A DNA stretch of 44,592 nucleotides from Lysobacterales bacterium (GCA_002715985.1 PBAO01000022.1:3694-48285), one strand, 5' to 3'. Positions 27,626 through 37,960 are shown, counted from the stretch's first letter. The notes: generated from the letters alone by a model not told the origin. Made by a program: numbers and translations.

Positions 27626-28486
27626 TCATCCACGCCCGAGTGCTGCATCGAGCACGTCGACGCAGTCATCGTCGATCTTGTGGGTCAGCAGATCGTCGGC
27701 CCGGGTTGTGCCGTAATTGATGGCCATGATCGGCAGCCCTCGGCGCGCGGCTTCGCGAACGAAGCGAAAACCCGACCACACCATCAACGACGAGCCGGCC
27801 ACCAGAACACCGTCCGAGGCCCGGAGCCCGGCCCAGGCACGCTCGACGCGGGATTTGGGCACCGAGCCCCCGAAAAACACGACGTCCGGCTTGAGCACGC
27901 CGCCGCACATCGGGCAGCCGGGCACGTTGAAACACGCGTAGTCGACATCACCCAGCTCGATGTCCCCATCCGGGCGGATCGCATCGGCATCGGTCAACCA
28001 GCCGGCGTTGGCCTCGATCAGCGCGGTCTGCACCTCGTTCCGATGGATGCGATTGCCGCATTCCAGACAGACCACGCGATCCAGACGCCCGTGCAGATCC
28101 ACCACGCCACGGCTGCCCGCGGCCTGATGCAGCCCGTCGACGTTCTGGGTCACCAACAGCGATAACCGCTCGCGCCGACCGAGCCCCGCCAGCGCCTCGT
28201 GACCGGCGTTGGGGCGTGCCCGGGCCACCGGCGGCCAGCCGGCCATACTGCGCGCCCAGTAGCGCTGGCGTTTATCGTGACGTGCAATGAACGCCTGGTG
28301 CTGGATGGGCGTCGCCCCCTTCCAGCCGCCCCGGCGATCACGATAATCGGGAATGCCAGATCCCACGGACAGGCCGGCCCCGCTGAGCACGAACAGCCGC
28401 CGATGCGTATCGATGAAATCACGCAGCGCAGCGACATTATCGTCGCGTGAGACCGCCTGCTCGGTGTCGGCTGCAGTCGTGCTCAA
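27626..28486 (-). CDS. Sirtuin NAD-dependent protein deacylase (Sir2)
   Basis: 286 residues. The sirtuin motifs are in order: GAGLSVGSGIPDYR for NAD binding, TQNVDGLH, the catalytic His in DLHGRLDRVVC, a zinc site with CLEC and CPMC, KPDVVFFGGSVP, and GSSLMVWSGFRFV. It should remove acyl groups from lysine using NAD+ and release nicotinamide. The first 15 residues are a variable extension. The start codon overlaps the HAD gene stop by four bases, so the two are translated as a unit. The class is close to the SIRT4-like/class II bacterial sirtuins by feel, but the acyl specificity is not known. Confidence 0.93.
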   Translation of the reverse strand: MSTTAADTEQAVSRDDNVAALRDFIDTHRRLFVLSGAGLSVGSGIPDYRDRRGGWKGATPIQHQAFIARHDKRQRYWARSMAGWPPVARARPNAGHEALAGLGRRERLSLLVTQNVDGLHQAAGSRGVVDLHGRLDRVVCLECGNRIHRNEVQTALIEANAGWLTDADAIRPDGDIELGDVDYACFNVPGCPMCGGVLKPDVVFFGGSVPKSRVERAWAGLRASDGVLVAGSSLMVWSGFRFVREAARRGLPIMAINYGTTRADDLLTHKIDDDCVDVLDAALGRG

Positions 28487-29133
28487 GCGATCACCTCGTC
28501 GGCCATGCCGGCATCACTCAGCCTGTCCCGCAGACCGGCCACACCGGTAAAATGATGCGCCTGCCAGCCGGCCCCGCGTGCCCCCTCGACGTTCTCGATA
28601 CGATCATCGATCAGCAGACACGCTCCGGCATCCGCCCCCAATGCCGCGGCAACACGGGCATACCCCTCCGGGTCGGGCTTGCGATGGCCGACCACGTGCG
28701 AGGCGAACGGCTCGATGATGTCATCGAAGAACGCGAACCGACGCTGGATATGGCGCCAGTGCACCGGATTGGTGTTGCTGTAGCAGGCAATGTCGATACC
28801 GGCCGACGACAGGCGGCTGACCAGCGCTGCCGTATCGTCGAAGCAGCCCCGCAGCATGGCGTTGAGTTCGAGCACAAAGGCTTGTCGAGACAGCGGTCTG
28901 GAAGCGGCGGCGTTCAGCGCGGCCAGCAGTTCGTCGACGCCGAGCGTGCCTGTCTCGAAGCGCTGGATCCGCGAGAGCCCGTCGTCGCCGTCTGCGGCCA
29001 GCAACAGCTCATCCAGCCGGGCTCCGGGCATGCCGAACGCCTCGGCCAGTCGCGCGTGCGTGACATCACCGGGGGCGACGTCGACGAGCACGCCGCCGAG
29101 ATCGAATACCAGCCAGCTTGGAACATGCGTCAT
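28483..29133 (-). CDS. HAD-family hydrolase
   Basis: 216 residues. Motif I is VFDLGGVLVD (D11), where the second Asp is replaced by Gly as in YihX-like and haloacid dehalogenase-type members. Motif II is CYSNTNPVHW, motif III is GHRKPDPEGYARV, and motif IV is LLIDDRIENVEGA. A helical cap lies between motifs I and II. It is probably a small-molecule phosphatase; the substrate is unknown. The last four bases overlap the sirtuin start, and the acyl-CoA-binding protein gene ends 42 bp upstream, so these three genes may form one operon. Confidence 0.9.
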   Translation of the reverse strand: MTHVPSWLVFDLGGVLVDVAPGDVTHARLAEAFGMPGARLDELLLAADGDDGLSRIQRFETGTLGVDELLAALNAAASRPLSRQAFVLELNAMLRGCFDDTAALVSRLSSAGIDIACYSNTNPVHWRHIQRRFAFFDDIIEPFASHVVGHRKPDPEGYARVAAALGADAGACLLIDDRIENVEGARGAGWQAHHFTGVAGLRDRLSDAGMADEVIA

Positions 29134-29175
29134 GACACGACTCTACGTACGGGCCACCCGTGGTCGATGCAGGCG

Positions 29176-29445
29176 CTATTTCTTGTCGGCATCAAGCAGT
29201 GCGTTGACCTTGTCGATATAGCCCTGCTTGGCGGTCTCGGCCTCGGTGCCCTTGAGCTTGGCCCAGGCATCGTACTTGGCGCGGCCCTTGAAATCGGTCA
29301 TGCCCGGGCGCTTGCCCGATACATCGCCTTCCTTGGCCTGTTTGAAATGAGCATAGAGCGCGAGCAGATCATCGTTGCTCGGCTTCTTGCTCAGCGTTTC
29401 GACGTCTTTCTGGGCCTGTTCGAAGTCGGCTTGTAGATCGGCCAT
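29176..29445 (-). CDS. Acyl-CoA-binding protein
   Basis: 89 residues, the full length of a typical ACBP four-helix bundle. The signature DLLALYAHFKQAKEGDVSGK, followed by RPGMTDFKGRAKYDAWAKLKG, gives the conserved Tyr and Lys residues that contact the CoA phosphate and the acyl chain. The protein buffers and transports acyl-CoA esters in the cytoplasm. It is common in eukaryotes and present in only some bacteria. A strong GAGGAG ribosome site lies upstream, suggesting high expression. It is preceded by folA on the same strand with a 38-bp gap. Confidence 0.95.
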   Translation of the reverse strand: MADLQADFEQAQKDVETLSKKPSNDDLLALYAHFKQAKEGDVSGKRPGMTDFKGRAKYDAWAKLKGTEAETAKQGYIDKVNALLDADKK

Positions 29446-29483
29446 GAGATTCTCCTCTTTTCTAAAACGATCGATTTTCTAGT

Positions 29484-29990
29484 TTATACCGCGGCGCGAA
29501 CCCACGTCACGAATCGGTGGGCCGGCGTCTGCTCTGTCGCGGCAATATATTCTTCGGCCTCGATCCGCCAGGCCAACCAGTCGACCGCGGGGAACCAGGT
29601 ATCACCGTCGTATTCAGCTTCGATATGCGTGATATCCAGACAGTCGGCATCGGCCAGCACCAGGCGATAGACTTCGGCCCCGCCGATGACCATCATCTCG
29701 GGCGCATCGCCCGCGGCTGCCAGCGCAGCCTCGACCGAGGCCACCCGCGTGATGTCATGCCGGGCATCCAGCGTTCTGGAACGCGAGAGCACGATACTGT
29801 GGCGGTTCGGCAATGCCCGGCCGATAGACTCGAACGTCTTGCGGCCCATCAATATCGGCTTGCCGGTGGTCAGGCGCTTGAAGCGTGGCAGATCGCCCGG
29901 AATATGCCAGGGCATGCCGCCATCGGCACCGATGAGGCGGTTTTCATCCATCGCGGCGATGAGCGTGAGCCTGGGCTTCGAATAGGACAT
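29484..29990 (-). CDS. folA: Dihydrofolate reductase
   Basis: 168 residues. LIAAMDENRLIGADGGMPWHIPGDLPRFK (shown as the family N-terminus) holds the catalytic acidic position and the Met20-like loop; PILMGRKTFESIGRALPNR binds NADPH, and MVIGGAEVY is the second NADPH segment. It reduces dihydrofolate to tetrahydrofolate, the partner reaction to thymidylate synthase. It begins two bases after the thyA stop, so translation is coupled. Confidence 0.97.
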   Translation of the reverse strand: MSYSKPRLTLIAAMDENRLIGADGGMPWHIPGDLPRFKRLTTGKPILMGRKTFESIGRALPNRHSIVLSRSRTLDARHDITRVASVEAALAAAGDAPEMMVIGGAEVYRLVLADADCLDITHIEAEYDGDTWFPAVDWLAWRIEAEEYIAATEQTPAHRFVTWVRAAV

Positions 29991-29992
29991 GG

Positions 29993-30799
29993 TCAGACCG
30001 CGATCGGTGCCTTGATGCTGGCGTGGCTGTCGTAATCCTCGACAGCGATGTCGTTGAAGCTGAAGGCGAACACGTCACGCACCTCGGGATTGAGCCATAG
30101 CCGTGGCGCGGGCTTTGGCGTACGCGCCAACTGGGTCTCGACCTGTTCCAGATGGTTCAGGTAGAGATGGGCATCCCCCAGCGTGTGCACGAACTCGCCC
30201 ACGCCCAGATCACAGGCCTGGGCCACCATGTGCGTAAGCAGCGCATAGCTTGCGATATTGAACGGCACGCCCAGAAACACATCACCGCTGCGCTGGTAGA
30301 GCTGGCAGGACAGCCGCCCCTCGGCGACATAGAACTGAAACAGCGCATGACACGGCGGCAACGCCATGTCGTCGACCTGGGCCGGGTTCCAGGCGGTGAC
30401 CAGATGCCGGCGCGAATCCGGATTGTGCTTGATGGCCTCGATCACACGGGCCAGTTGATCGATGGCCTGGCCGTTCGGCGCCGGCCACGAGCGCCACTGA
30501 TAGCCATACACCGGCCCCAGATCCCCGTTGGCATCGGCCCATTCATCCCAGATGCGCACCTTGTTATCGCGCAGATAAGCGATGTTGGTATCGCCGGCGA
30601 TAAACCACAGCAGCTCGTGGATGATGGCCCGCAGATAGAGCTTCTTCGTGGTCAGTACCGGAAACCCGCGATTCAGGTCAAAGCGCATCTGTCGGCCGAA
30701 GACCGAACGCGTGCCCACGCCGGTCCGATCGGCCTTGGTCACGCCGTGATCACGAATCTCGGCCATCAGATCCAGATAGGGTTGTTCCAGTGCCTGCAT
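29993..30799 (-). CDS. thyA: Thymidylate synthase
   Basis: 268 residues from the ATG at 30799; a GTG one codon earlier is also open. It makes dTMP from dUMP with methylene-tetrahydrofolate. The catalytic Cys lies in [12 protein letters not shown], the dUMP site in [21 protein letters not shown], and the N-terminal Arg loop is in [12 protein letters not shown]. Its start overlaps the lgt stop codon as TGATG, a sign of coupled translation in an lgt-thyA-folA operon. Confidence 0.98.
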   Translation of the reverse strand: MQALEQPYLDLMAEIRDHGVTKADRTGVGTRSVFGRQMRFDLNRGFPVLTTKKLYLRAIIHELLWFIAGDTNIAYLRDNKVRIWDEWADANGDLGPVYGYQWRSWPAPNGQAIDQLARVIEAIKHNPDSRRHLVTAWNPAQVDDMALPPCHALFQFYVAEGRLSCQLYQRSGDVFLGVPFNIASYALLTHMVAQACDLGVGEFVHTLGDAHLYLNHLEQVETQLARTPKPAPRLWLNPEVRDVFAFSFNDIAVEDYDSHASIKAPIAV

Positions 30800-31614
30800 C
30801 ACGTCGCATCCTGACGGGTGTCGGTCTGATTCGGATCGGTGCGCCTGTAGGCCCAGACCAGCATGATGATGCCGGCGATGATCATCGGCGCCGAGTAGGC
30901 CATGCCAAGTGTGACCCAGCCAAAGGCGATGAACCCGGCAAAGGCATCCGGCTGACGGAAGAACTCACAGAACAGACGGAACGTGCCGTAGCCGAGCAGA
31001 AACAGCCCGGAGACAGCGGCACGGGGCCGGGGCCGCGACGAATACAGCCAGAGGATGACAAACAAGAGCAGCCCTTCGAGGCTGGCCTCGTACAACTCTG
31101 AGGGATGACGCGGCTGGGGCCCCACCTCGGGATAGATCATCGCCCAGGGCACGTCGGTGACGCGGCCGACCAGCTCGCCGTTGATGAAGTTCGCGATGCG
31201 TCCGAAGAACAGGCCCACGGGCACGATCGGAGCGATGAAATCCGTGATCTGAAAAAACGTGCGGTGAGTCTTGGCGCCGAAGATCGCCGAGGCCACGAAC
31301 ACGCCGATCATGCCGCCATGAAACGACATGCCGCCGTCCCAGACAGCAAATATCTGTAGCGGATGGCTGAAGAAGAAGCCCGGCTGATAGAGCAGCACAT
31401 AGCCCAGGCGCCCGCCCAGCACCACGCCGAGCACGACATAGAACAGCAGATCGCCGACCTCTTCGCTGTTCCAGCGGATATGCGGCAGGCGCGTGCGCCA
31501 GACAGCAAGCCCCCAGCCCACCAGAAACGACAGCAGATACATCAGACCGTACCAGTGCACGGCCATGGGGCCGATCGAAAACGCGACCGGGTCGATATCA
31601 GGGCGTACGAACAT
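30799..31614 (-). CDS. lgt: Prolipoprotein diacylglyceryl transferase
   Basis: 271 residues from the ATG at 31614, preferred because the family starts just before [20 protein letters not shown]; a longer frame starts at 31641. It is an inner-membrane enzyme with about seven helices that adds diacylglycerol from phosphatidylglycerol to the lipobox Cys of prelipoproteins. The signatures [22 protein letters not shown] and RHPSELYEA are all present, including the essential Arg and His residues. It is the first gene of the lgt-thyA-folA operon. Confidence 0.96.
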   Translation of the reverse strand: MFVRPDIDPVAFSIGPMAVHWYGLMYLLSFLVGWGLAVWRTRLPHIRWNSEEVGDLLFYVVLGVVLGGRLGYVLLYQPGFFFSHPLQIFAVWDGGMSFHGGMIGVFVASAIFGAKTHRTFFQITDFIAPIVPVGLFFGRIANFINGELVGRVTDVPWAMIYPEVGPQPRHPSELYEASLEGLLLFVILWLYSSRPRPRAAVSGLFLLGYGTFRLFCEFFRQPDAFAGFIAFGWVTLGMAYSAPMIIAGIIMLVWAYRRTDPNQTDTRQDAT

Positions 31615-31662
31615 GGAAAGTATCGCTACGGTGTGGAACAACAGGCCGCGCCGATCGAGGAA

Positions 31663-32193
31663 TCAGCGCACCCAAGCATAGATATGATCGTCCTGCGGGC
31701 CGCGAACATCCGTTCGGTTGGGCCGCGCCGAGCGCCGGCGCAGACAGCCTTCGAACTGCATGCCCAGAGCCCGCAGAACGCCCGCAGACGCCGGATTGTC
31801 GGCGTCACAGCTGGCCCAGATACGATAGACATCGTCCAGTGATTGCACCGCCTGCATCACGGCCCCGGCTGCCTCCGTGGCGATACCGCGGCGCTGATAG
31901 GGCCGCGCGACGATGAAACCGATCTCGACCCCCTCGTCGCTGAACTGGGCCGACACCATGCCCACGACGTCATCGAGCTCGCCGAGCACGATCGCGTAAG
32001 CGAAATCATCGCCGCCAGCCCAGCCCTCGGCGATATCATCCAGATGATCGTCGAGATCGTCGCGGTCGACGTGCGTCGGCCATACCATGTAGCGGGTGGC
32101 CACGGGGTCACTGGCATAGGCCCAGATCGCGGGCACATCGTCGCGGCTCGGCGCCCGCAACGTCAGCCGGTCGGTGACGAGACGGCGCGGCAT
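31663..32193 (-). CDS. GNAT-family N-acetyltransferase (RimJ/RimL-like)
   Basis: 176 residues from the ATG at 32193; a GTG at 32202 would add three. The N-terminal RLVTDRLTLRAPSRDDVPAIW is typical of RimJ/RimL-like GNATs, and the acetyl-CoA loop is in IVARPYQRRGIATEAAGAVM. NPASAGVLRALGMQFEGCLRR is the usual C-terminal segment. The acceptor (ribosomal protein N-terminus, amino acid or small molecule) cannot be told. It lies between lgt and a PfkB kinase gene on the same strand. Confidence 0.88.
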   Translation of the reverse strand: MPRRLVTDRLTLRAPSRDDVPAIWAYASDPVATRYMVWPTHVDRDDLDDHLDDIAEGWAGGDDFAYAIVLGELDDVVGMVSAQFSDEGVEIGFIVARPYQRRGIATEAAGAVMQAVQSLDDVYRIWASCDADNPASAGVLRALGMQFEGCLRRRSARPNRTDVRGPQDDHIYAWVR

Positions 32194-32251
32194 GACGATC
32201 ACGCGGGCCAGCCTCGTGCCGGCCCGGTACGGCCCCGGCCGCCGTCTTTCA

Positions 32252-33199
32252 TCAGCCGAGGGCCTGGGCGTATTCGGCGCCGAACTCGTCGGCCAAACGG
32301 GTCTTGAAATCCTCGAGCGTGAACGAGTGATTCTGTGTGCCCGGGCGCTCGATCTTGATCGTGCCCATCAGCGAAGCGATCCGGCCGATGGTCGGCCAGT
32401 CGCAGCCCTGCTGCATGCCGTAGATCAGCCCGGCACGAAATGCATCACCGCAGCCGGTCGGATCAGCCAGTGCCGCCGGGCTGCCCACGGGAATCTCGTG
32501 TGTCTGGCCGTCAGCGTAGATGATCGAGCCGTTGCCGCCCTTGGTGATGATCAGCGCCTTGAGCTCGGCGGCGATGTCGGCTTCGCTCATGCCCGTTCGA
32601 TCACGCACCAGCTGCGACTCGTAGTCGTTCAGGGCCAGATACGAGGCCTGGCCGATGATGGTCTTGAGCTCATCGCCGTTGAACATCGGCAGCCCCTGGC
32701 CGGGATCGAACATGAAATCGATACCGGCATCGGCGAACTGCTGTGCATGGGCAACCATGCCCTCCTTGCCGTCCGGCGAAACCACGCCCAGCGTGATGCC
32801 GGCATCACTCGGCACGCTCTGCTCGTGGGCGTGGTTCATGGCCCCCGGGTGAAAGGCCGTGATCTGGTTGTCGTCCAGGTCGGTCGTGATATAGGCCTGG
32901 GCGGTATAGGCGTCGTCGATGACCTTGATGTAATCGCGGCTGATGCCGTGCTCGGCCATCCAGTCGCCGTAATCGTCGAAATCCTTGCCCACAGTGGCCA
33001 TGGCCTGGCCCTGGCCACCGAGCAGTGCCAGCGAATACGCGATGTTGCCGGCACAGCCGCCGAATTCACGACGCATGTCGGGCACCAGAAACGACACGTT
33101 CAGCATATGAACCTGATCCGGCAGGATCTCGTTCTTGAACTGGCCCGAATAGACCATGATCGTGTCGAAGGCGATCGAACCGCAAATCAGAGCGGACAT
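32252..33199 (-). CDS. PfkB-family carbohydrate/nucleoside kinase
   Basis: 315 residues. The PfkB signature DPTGCGDAFRAG lies near residue 250 with the catalytic Asp; an N-terminal GSIAFDTIM and the glycine-rich FGGCAGNIAYSLALLG form the substrate lid and pocket. The family phosphorylates sugars or nucleosides such as adenosine and ribose. The nucleoside hydrolase gene 222 bp upstream on the same strand suggests a ribose- or adenosine-type substrate in salvage, but this is only inferred from proximity. Confidence 0.92.
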   Translation of the reverse strand: MSALICGSIAFDTIMVYSGQFKNEILPDQVHMLNVSFLVPDMRREFGGCAGNIAYSLALLGGQGQAMATVGKDFDDYGDWMAEHGISRDYIKVIDDAYTAQAYITTDLDDNQITAFHPGAMNHAHEQSVPSDAGITLGVVSPDGKEGMVAHAQQFADAGIDFMFDPGQGLPMFNGDELKTIIGQASYLALNDYESQLVRDRTGMSEADIAAELKALIITKGGNGSIIYADGQTHEIPVGSPAALADPTGCGDAFRAGLIYGMQQGCDWPTIGRIASLMGTIKIERPGTQNHSFTLEDFKTRLADEFGAEYAQALG

Positions 33200-33420
33200 A
33201 GAACATCCCTAGTCAAGCAAAAATTACGCCCAGCTGGGCATCACAGGCCGCTATCTTGCCACACTTGCGCGCGGCTTTTTATGGCCGCCCGCCTTGAGCA
33301 GCCACCTCGGCGCGAGCACGACACGGCCCCGATCCACGGCTCGCGCTCGTCGGCCGCTCGGCCTCGGCCCGGGACCGACCATGGCCCGTTCACGCCGCGG
33401 CCGGGCCGGGCAAAACGATC

Positions 33421-34371
33421 TCAGCCGGCGCGAGCCGCCAGACCGGCCAGACGCTGTTCGATGCAGGCAAACGCGGCCTCGTCGTCGATGGTCGTGGCCC
33501 AGCGCGCGTTGATCGGCCGGCCGGTGGCCCCGTCCAGATCCACGAGCGTATGGCCATAGGTCATCGGGCTATCGGTCTCGACGGCCAGATGACAATCCTG
33601 CAGATCGAAAAGCATCGGGTCGATGAGAAAAAGCGCGGTGCACGGGTCATGCAACGGCGGGCCATCGTCGAGGCCGATGTTCATGCGGGCCGTCGTGCTG
33701 TCGAGCATATCGGCGACCGCCGTCGTAACAGGCCTGCCGATCTCGCGCAGCCGTGCACGCCGTGGCCCGGTCATACGCAGCTGGTGCGTCACATCCAGGC
33801 CAAGAACCACCAGCGGGATGCCCGCCGCGGCCACACGCGAGGCGACATGCGGGTCCACCGCCATGTTGAACTCCGCCGAGGGCGTGATATTGCCGCCCGC
33901 GCGCCGCGCCCCACCCATCAACACGATCTGTTCAATGCCATCGGCAATATCCGGCGCCATGATCAGCGCCGTGGCGATATTGGTCAGCGGACCGGTGGCG
34001 ATAAGCGTGATCGGCGCATCGGCGCCTCGCAGGGCATCGATCATCGCCGGCACGGCATGACTATCGTCGAGCGGCGTGCCCGGCTCGGCCGCCGCCAGGC
34101 CGTCCAGACCCGTCGCGCCATGGACGTGCTCAGCGGTTGCAAGCGGACGCATCAGCGGTGCCGGACAGCCGGCGTACACCGGCGTGCGGGCCCAGCCTGC
34201 CCAGTCACAGGCGAGCCGTGCGTTGTGCGTGGTCAAGGATAAGCCCACGTTCCCGGCCACCGTGGTGATGGCGATCACCTCGAAGAGCTCGGGCGCAGCC
34301 GCGATCAGCATGAGATTGATGAAATCGTCCTGACCGGGATCGCAGTCCACGATCACACGCCTCGCCGTCAC
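33421..34371 (-). CDS. Nucleoside hydrolase
   Basis: 316 residues of the inosine-uridine preferring nucleoside hydrolase family. The calcium-binding motif DCDPGQDD (D9, D11, D15, D16) opens the protein, and AEFNMAVDPHVASRV carries the conserved Asn/Asp that contacts the ribose. ATGPLTNIATAL is the other family signature. It cleaves ribonucleosides to base and ribose. The first Asp motif reads DxDxGxDD as expected. The base preference cannot be assigned. It lies 141 bp beyond the gcvPB stop and may be read through from the gcv operon or have its own promoter. Confidence 0.94.
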   Translation of the reverse strand: MTARRVIVDCDPGQDDFINLMLIAAAPELFEVIAITTVAGNVGLSLTTHNARLACDWAGWARTPVYAGCPAPLMRPLATAEHVHGATGLDGLAAAEPGTPLDDSHAVPAMIDALRGADAPITLIATGPLTNIATALIMAPDIADGIEQIVLMGGARRAGGNITPSAEFNMAVDPHVASRVAAAGIPLVVLGLDVTHQLRMTGPRRARLREIGRPVTTAVADMLDSTTARMNIGLDDGPPLHDPCTALFLIDPMLFDLQDCHLAVETDSPMTYGHTLVDLDGATGRPINARWATTIDDEAAFACIEQRLAGLAARAG

Positions 34372-34512
34372 GGCGCCCTCACCTGGCCCGTTGGCCGGTT
34401 CGCCGTCACGAGACGACCGATTGAAGGGCCGCAGTCGTCTCCGGCCGTTGTCGCGGTCGAGCGCTCACGTACGCGCTGAGACCGGCCCCGCCGAGCACAC
34501 GATCCCGCCCGG

Positions 34513-36015
34513 TCATGCCACGCTGCGCGCGTCGCCTGTCTCGGCCTCGAATTTCAGGTCGAGATTCTTGGCGGCCGCCACTTCGTCCAGCCGCCGGACA
34601 GGCAGGTTGAACGGGGCCTCGGTGAGCGTGGCGGCATCCACCCGGGCCTCGTCCCGGATCGCGATCATGGCCTCCACGAAACCATCGATCGTTTCCCGGG
34701 ACTCGGTCTCGGTCGGCTCGATGAGCAGACATTCCGGCACCAGAAGCGGGAAATAGACCGTGGGCGCGTGATAGCCGTAGTCCAGCAGGCGCTTGGCGAA
34801 ATCACCCGCACCGACGCTGAGCTCCTGTTTCTGGCGCTTGAGCGTGACGATGAACTCGTGGCTGGCCTTGCGCTCGGGATAGGCCACATCGAAGCCGGCG
34901 GCCTTGAGCCGTGTCATCAGGTAGTTGGAGTTCAACGTGGCGAACTCGGCGACCCGGGTCATGCCCTCGCGCCCCAGCAGGCGTGCATAGACGTAGGCGC
35001 GCAGCAGCACGCCGGCATTGCCCATGAACGCCGACAGCCGGCCGATGGTATGCGGCACGTCGCGCTCGTCCAGCCAGCGATAGGTCGTACTCTCACCCTC
35101 GTCTTCACGCCCGACCACCGGGATCGGCATGAAATCCAGCAGACGCTTGCCGACCCCCACGGCACCCGAGCCCGGCCCGCCGCCGCCGTGCGGCGTGGAA
35201 AAGGTCTTGTGCAGATTCATGTGGATGACGTCGAAGCCCATGTCGCCCGGGCGTACCTTGCCCAGAATCGCGTTGAGATTGGCACCGTCGTAGTACAACA
35301 GCCCGCCGGCCTCGTGGATCATCTTCGAGATCTCGAGGATATCCTGCTCGAACACACCCAGCGTGGAAGGGTTGGTAAGCATGATGCCCGCGGTCTTCGG
35401 CCCGACCTTTTCCCGCAGTGCCGCGACGTCGACATCGCCGTCGGCATCAGCGGGGATCTCGACCACCTTGCAGCCACACATCACCGCTGTGGCCGGGTTG
35501 GTGCCGTGGGCAGCCTCGGGCACGAGGATCTCATCCCGCTCGTGATCACCGCGGGCCTCGTGATAGGCCTTGATCATGGCCACGCCCGTGAACTCGCCCT
35601 GGGCGCCGGCCATGGGCGTGAGCGAGACACCGGCCATGCCGGTCACGGATTTCAGCATCTCCTGCAGCTCGTAGAAGCAGGCCATCATGCCCTGGCCATG
35701 GCTGGCCGGGGCCAGCGGATGACGGCCCAGAAATCCCGGCAACGAGGCCAGCGTGTTACAGGCCCGCGGGTTGTATTTCATCGTGCACGAACCCAGCGGG
35801 TAGAAGTGCGTATCGATGGCGAAGTTCTGCTGTGACAGGCGCGTGTAGTGGCGCACGACATCCAGCTCGGACACCTCCGGCAGGCCGAGCGCGGTATCGC
35901 GCATGGCTGTGGCCGGCAGGTCATCGATGGCCGGGGCGCTGGCCGGCGCCTGAGCGCGCGCCTGACGGCCGGGGCGGCTGTGTTCGAAGATCAGTTGTTC
36001 GGTCATGGTCGTCAT
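34513..36015 (-). CDS. gcvPB: Glycine dehydrogenase (decarboxylating) subunit 2
   Basis: 500 residues from the ATG at 36015; a second ATG three codons on (36006) is equally likely, and a GTG frame reaches 36039. It is the C-terminal half of glycine decarboxylase P protein in the two-subunit form. The pyridoxal-phosphate Lys is in [20 protein letters not shown], near residue 270. With GcvPA it decarboxylates glycine and passes aminomethyl to the lipoyl arm of GcvH. It is the last gene of the gcv operon, 56 bp after tpx, which separates it from its partner gene. Confidence 0.96.
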   Translation of the reverse strand: MTTMTEQLIFEHSRPGRQARAQAPASAPAIDDLPATAMRDTALGLPEVSELDVVRHYTRLSQQNFAIDTHFYPLGSCTMKYNPRACNTLASLPGFLGRHPLAPASHGQGMMACFYELQEMLKSVTGMAGVSLTPMAGAQGEFTGVAMIKAYHEARGDHERDEILVPEAAHGTNPATAVMCGCKVVEIPADADGDVDVAALREKVGPKTAGIMLTNPSTLGVFEQDILEISKMIHEAGGLLYYDGANLNAILGKVRPGDMGFDVIHMNLHKTFSTPHGGGGPGSGAVGVGKRLLDFMPIPVVGREDEGESTTYRWLDERDVPHTIGRLSAFMGNAGVLLRAYVYARLLGREGMTRVAEFATLNSNYLMTRLKAAGFDVAYPERKASHEFIVTLKRQKQELSVGAGDFAKRLLDYGYHAPTVYFPLLVPECLLIEPTETESRETIDGFVEAMIAIRDEARVDAATLTEAPFNLPVRRLDEVAAAKNLDLKFEAETGDARSVA

Positions 36016-36071
36016 CGTTGTCTTGGCGCCGCACGGCACGGCGACTGGGAAATCAGACAGGTGGCCGCCTC

Positions 36072-36581
36072 TTAGTCGCGCGAAAGCGCGGCCATGGCGG
36101 CCTCGTAGTCCGGTTCCTGGGCGATTTCACTGACAAGCTCGGCGTGAACCACACGATCGTCGCCGTCGGCCACGATCACGGCCCGGGCACACAGCCCGGC
36201 CATCGAGCCGGTCTCGATCAGCACGCCGTAATCCCGGGCGAACGATTTGTCACGCATCATCGAGAGCGTGACGCCGTTTTCCAGCCCTTCGGCAGCACAG
36301 AAACGGCTGTGGGCAAACGGCAGATCGGCCGACACCTGGAGCAGCACGGTATCGGCGCGTGATTCGACACGGGCATTGAACTGCTTGACCGACAGCGCGC
36401 AGGTCTGGGTATCCAGGCTCGGAAAGATATTGAAGATCTTGACGCGACCGGCGAAATCCGAAAGCCCCACGTCGACCAGATCCGAGCGGGTCAGACACAT
36501 GGCCGGCAGGACGTCGCCAACCGCGGGAAAGCCGTCGACGACCTGCAGCGTTTCGCCGCGGCGGGTGATGGTGACACTCAT
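36072..36581 (-). CDS. tpx: Thiol peroxidase (atypical 2-Cys peroxiredoxin)
   Basis: 169 residues. The peroxidatic Cys is C61 in [15 protein letters not shown] and the resolving Cys is C95 in [15 protein letters not shown], the same numbering as E. coli Tpx. It reduces alkyl hydroperoxides and hydrogen peroxide with thioredoxin. The start overlaps the gcvPA stop as TGATG, so its translation is coupled to gcvPA, and gcvPB follows 56 bp later. It therefore should be under the glycine riboswitch unless an internal promoter exists. This insertion between the two P-protein genes is unusual. Confidence 0.95.
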   Translation of the reverse strand: MSVTITRRGETLQVVDGFPAVGDVLPAMCLTRSDLVDVGLSDFAGRVKIFNIFPSLDTQTCALSVKQFNARVESRADTVLLQVSADLPFAHSRFCAAEGLENGVTLSMMRDKSFARDYGVLIETGSMAGLCARAVIVADGDDRVVHAELVSEIAQEPDYEAAMAALSRD

Positions 36582-37960
36582 CAGGCTGCCTCCGTCTCAT
36601 GGGCCAGCACGTCGGCCAGGGCATCGGCGAAGGCCGCCAGATCGGCCTCTGTCTTGGTTTCCGTGGCACAGACGAGAATCACGTTCTCGTAGCCGGCATA
36701 GAAACGCGACAGATCCAGCCCGCCGAAGATATCGCGCTCGGCGAGCCGGGCCAGCACGCCTTCTGCTGCCACCGGCAAGCGCAGCGCGCACTCGTGGAAA
36801 TAGGCCGAGTCGAAGACTTTCTCGACGCCGGCAATCGCTGTCAGCCGAGCCACCAGATCACGCGTGGTGGCCGCACAGGTGACCGCGACGTCATGCAGCC
36901 CGGTGTTGCCCAGCAGACTCATGTGGATCGTGGCCGCGGTGACCAGAAGCCCCTGATTGGTACAGATATTGGAGGTGGCCTTGGAGCGACGGATATGCTG
37001 CTCGCGCGGTTGCAGCGTGAGCACATAGCCTTCGCGGCCTTCCATGTCGGTGGTCTTGCCGACCACGCGGCCCGGCATCTGGCGCACGTGTTTCTTGCGA
37101 CAGCACAGGATGCCGAAGTACGGCCCGCCGCCGGCCATGGGCGCGCCGAGCGGCTGGCCTTCGCCGACCACGATATCCGCGCCCTCGCCGTGGCCCCATC
37201 GGCCCGGTGCCTTCAGCAGCGCCAGCGACACGGGATTGACCACGCCGATGGCCAGGGCGCCGTTGTTCTGGGCCCAGTCGGTCAAGGCATCGACATCCTC
37301 GATGGCCCCAAAGAAATTGGGCTGCGGAATGACCAGCGCGGTGATGTCTTCATCGGCCCAGGCCGACAGCGCCTCGCGATCGACCTGCCCGGTCGTCTCG
37401 TCGTAGCCGACGGTCTCGAACGTGATCTGCTGGTTCTTGCAGATGTTGTAGGCCACTTCGCGATAGAACGGATGCACGCTGGCCGGCATGAGGATGCGCG
37501 CGGATTTCGACTTGCGATTGGCCCGCACGGCCATCAACACCGCCTCGGCCAGGGCGGAGGCGCCGTCGTAGAGCGAGGCATTGGCCACGTCCATGCCGGT
37601 CAGGCCGGTCATCATCGACTGGTATTCATAGACCACCTGGAGCGTGCCCTGGCTGGCCTCGGGCTGATACGGCGTGTAGGCGCTGTAGAACTCGCCGCGC
37701 GTGGTGATCTCCCAGACCGCCGCCGGGATATGATGCTCGTAGGCCCCGGCGCCGATGAAACACAGCCCGGGCGCGTCCTGGCTGGCCCGATCGTGCATCA
37801 AGCGCGTGACGGCCTGTTCGCTGGCCCGCTCGGGCACGGCCGAGATATCGACATCGCGCAGTGACGGATCGATCTCGGAAAACAGCGCATCGATCGAGTC
37901 GGCGCCGATGGCAGCCAGCATCTGCTGGATGTCGTGGTCGGTATGCGGAATGAAAGGCAT
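36581..37960 (-). CDS. gcvPA: Glycine dehydrogenase (decarboxylating) subunit 1
   Basis: 459 residues, the usual size of the GcvPA half of the P protein. The start [27 protein letters not shown] (in parts) and the segments [26 protein letters not shown] and [18 protein letters not shown] are family signatures. It forms a heterodimeric P protein with GcvPB. It starts 70 bp after gcvH and its stop overlaps tpx. Confidence 0.97.
   Translation of the reverse strand: MPFIPHTDHDIQQMLAAIGADSIDALFSEIDPSLRDVDISAVPERASEQAVTRLMHDRASQDAPGLCFIGAGAYEHHIPAAVWEITTRGEFYSAYTPYQPEASQGTLQVVYEYQSMMTGLTGMDVANASLYDGASALAEAVLMAVRANRKSKSARILMPASVHPFYREVAYNICKNQQITFETVGYDETTGQVDREALSAWADEDITALVIPQPNFFGAIEDVDALTDWAQNNGALAIGVVNPVSLALLKAPGRWGHGEGADIVVGEGQPLGAPMAGGGPYFGILCCRKKHVRQMPGRVVGKTTDMEGREGYVLTLQPREQHIRRSKATSNICTNQGLLVTAATIHMSLLGNTGLHDVAVTCAATTRDLVARLTAIAGVEKVFDSAYFHECALRLPVAAEGVLARLAERDIFGGLDLSRFYAGYENVILVCATETKTEADLAAFADALADVLAHETEAA

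Noticed and set aside
26254-27720. 488-residue plus-strand open frame opposite the ATP-grasp gene
   Set aside because: Antisense artefact with no motif; the minus-strand reading has a recognisable ATP-grasp fold.
36599-37864. 421-residue plus-strand open frame opposite gcvPA
   Set aside because: Antisense to a clear glycine decarboxylase subunit; no motif or ribosome site.
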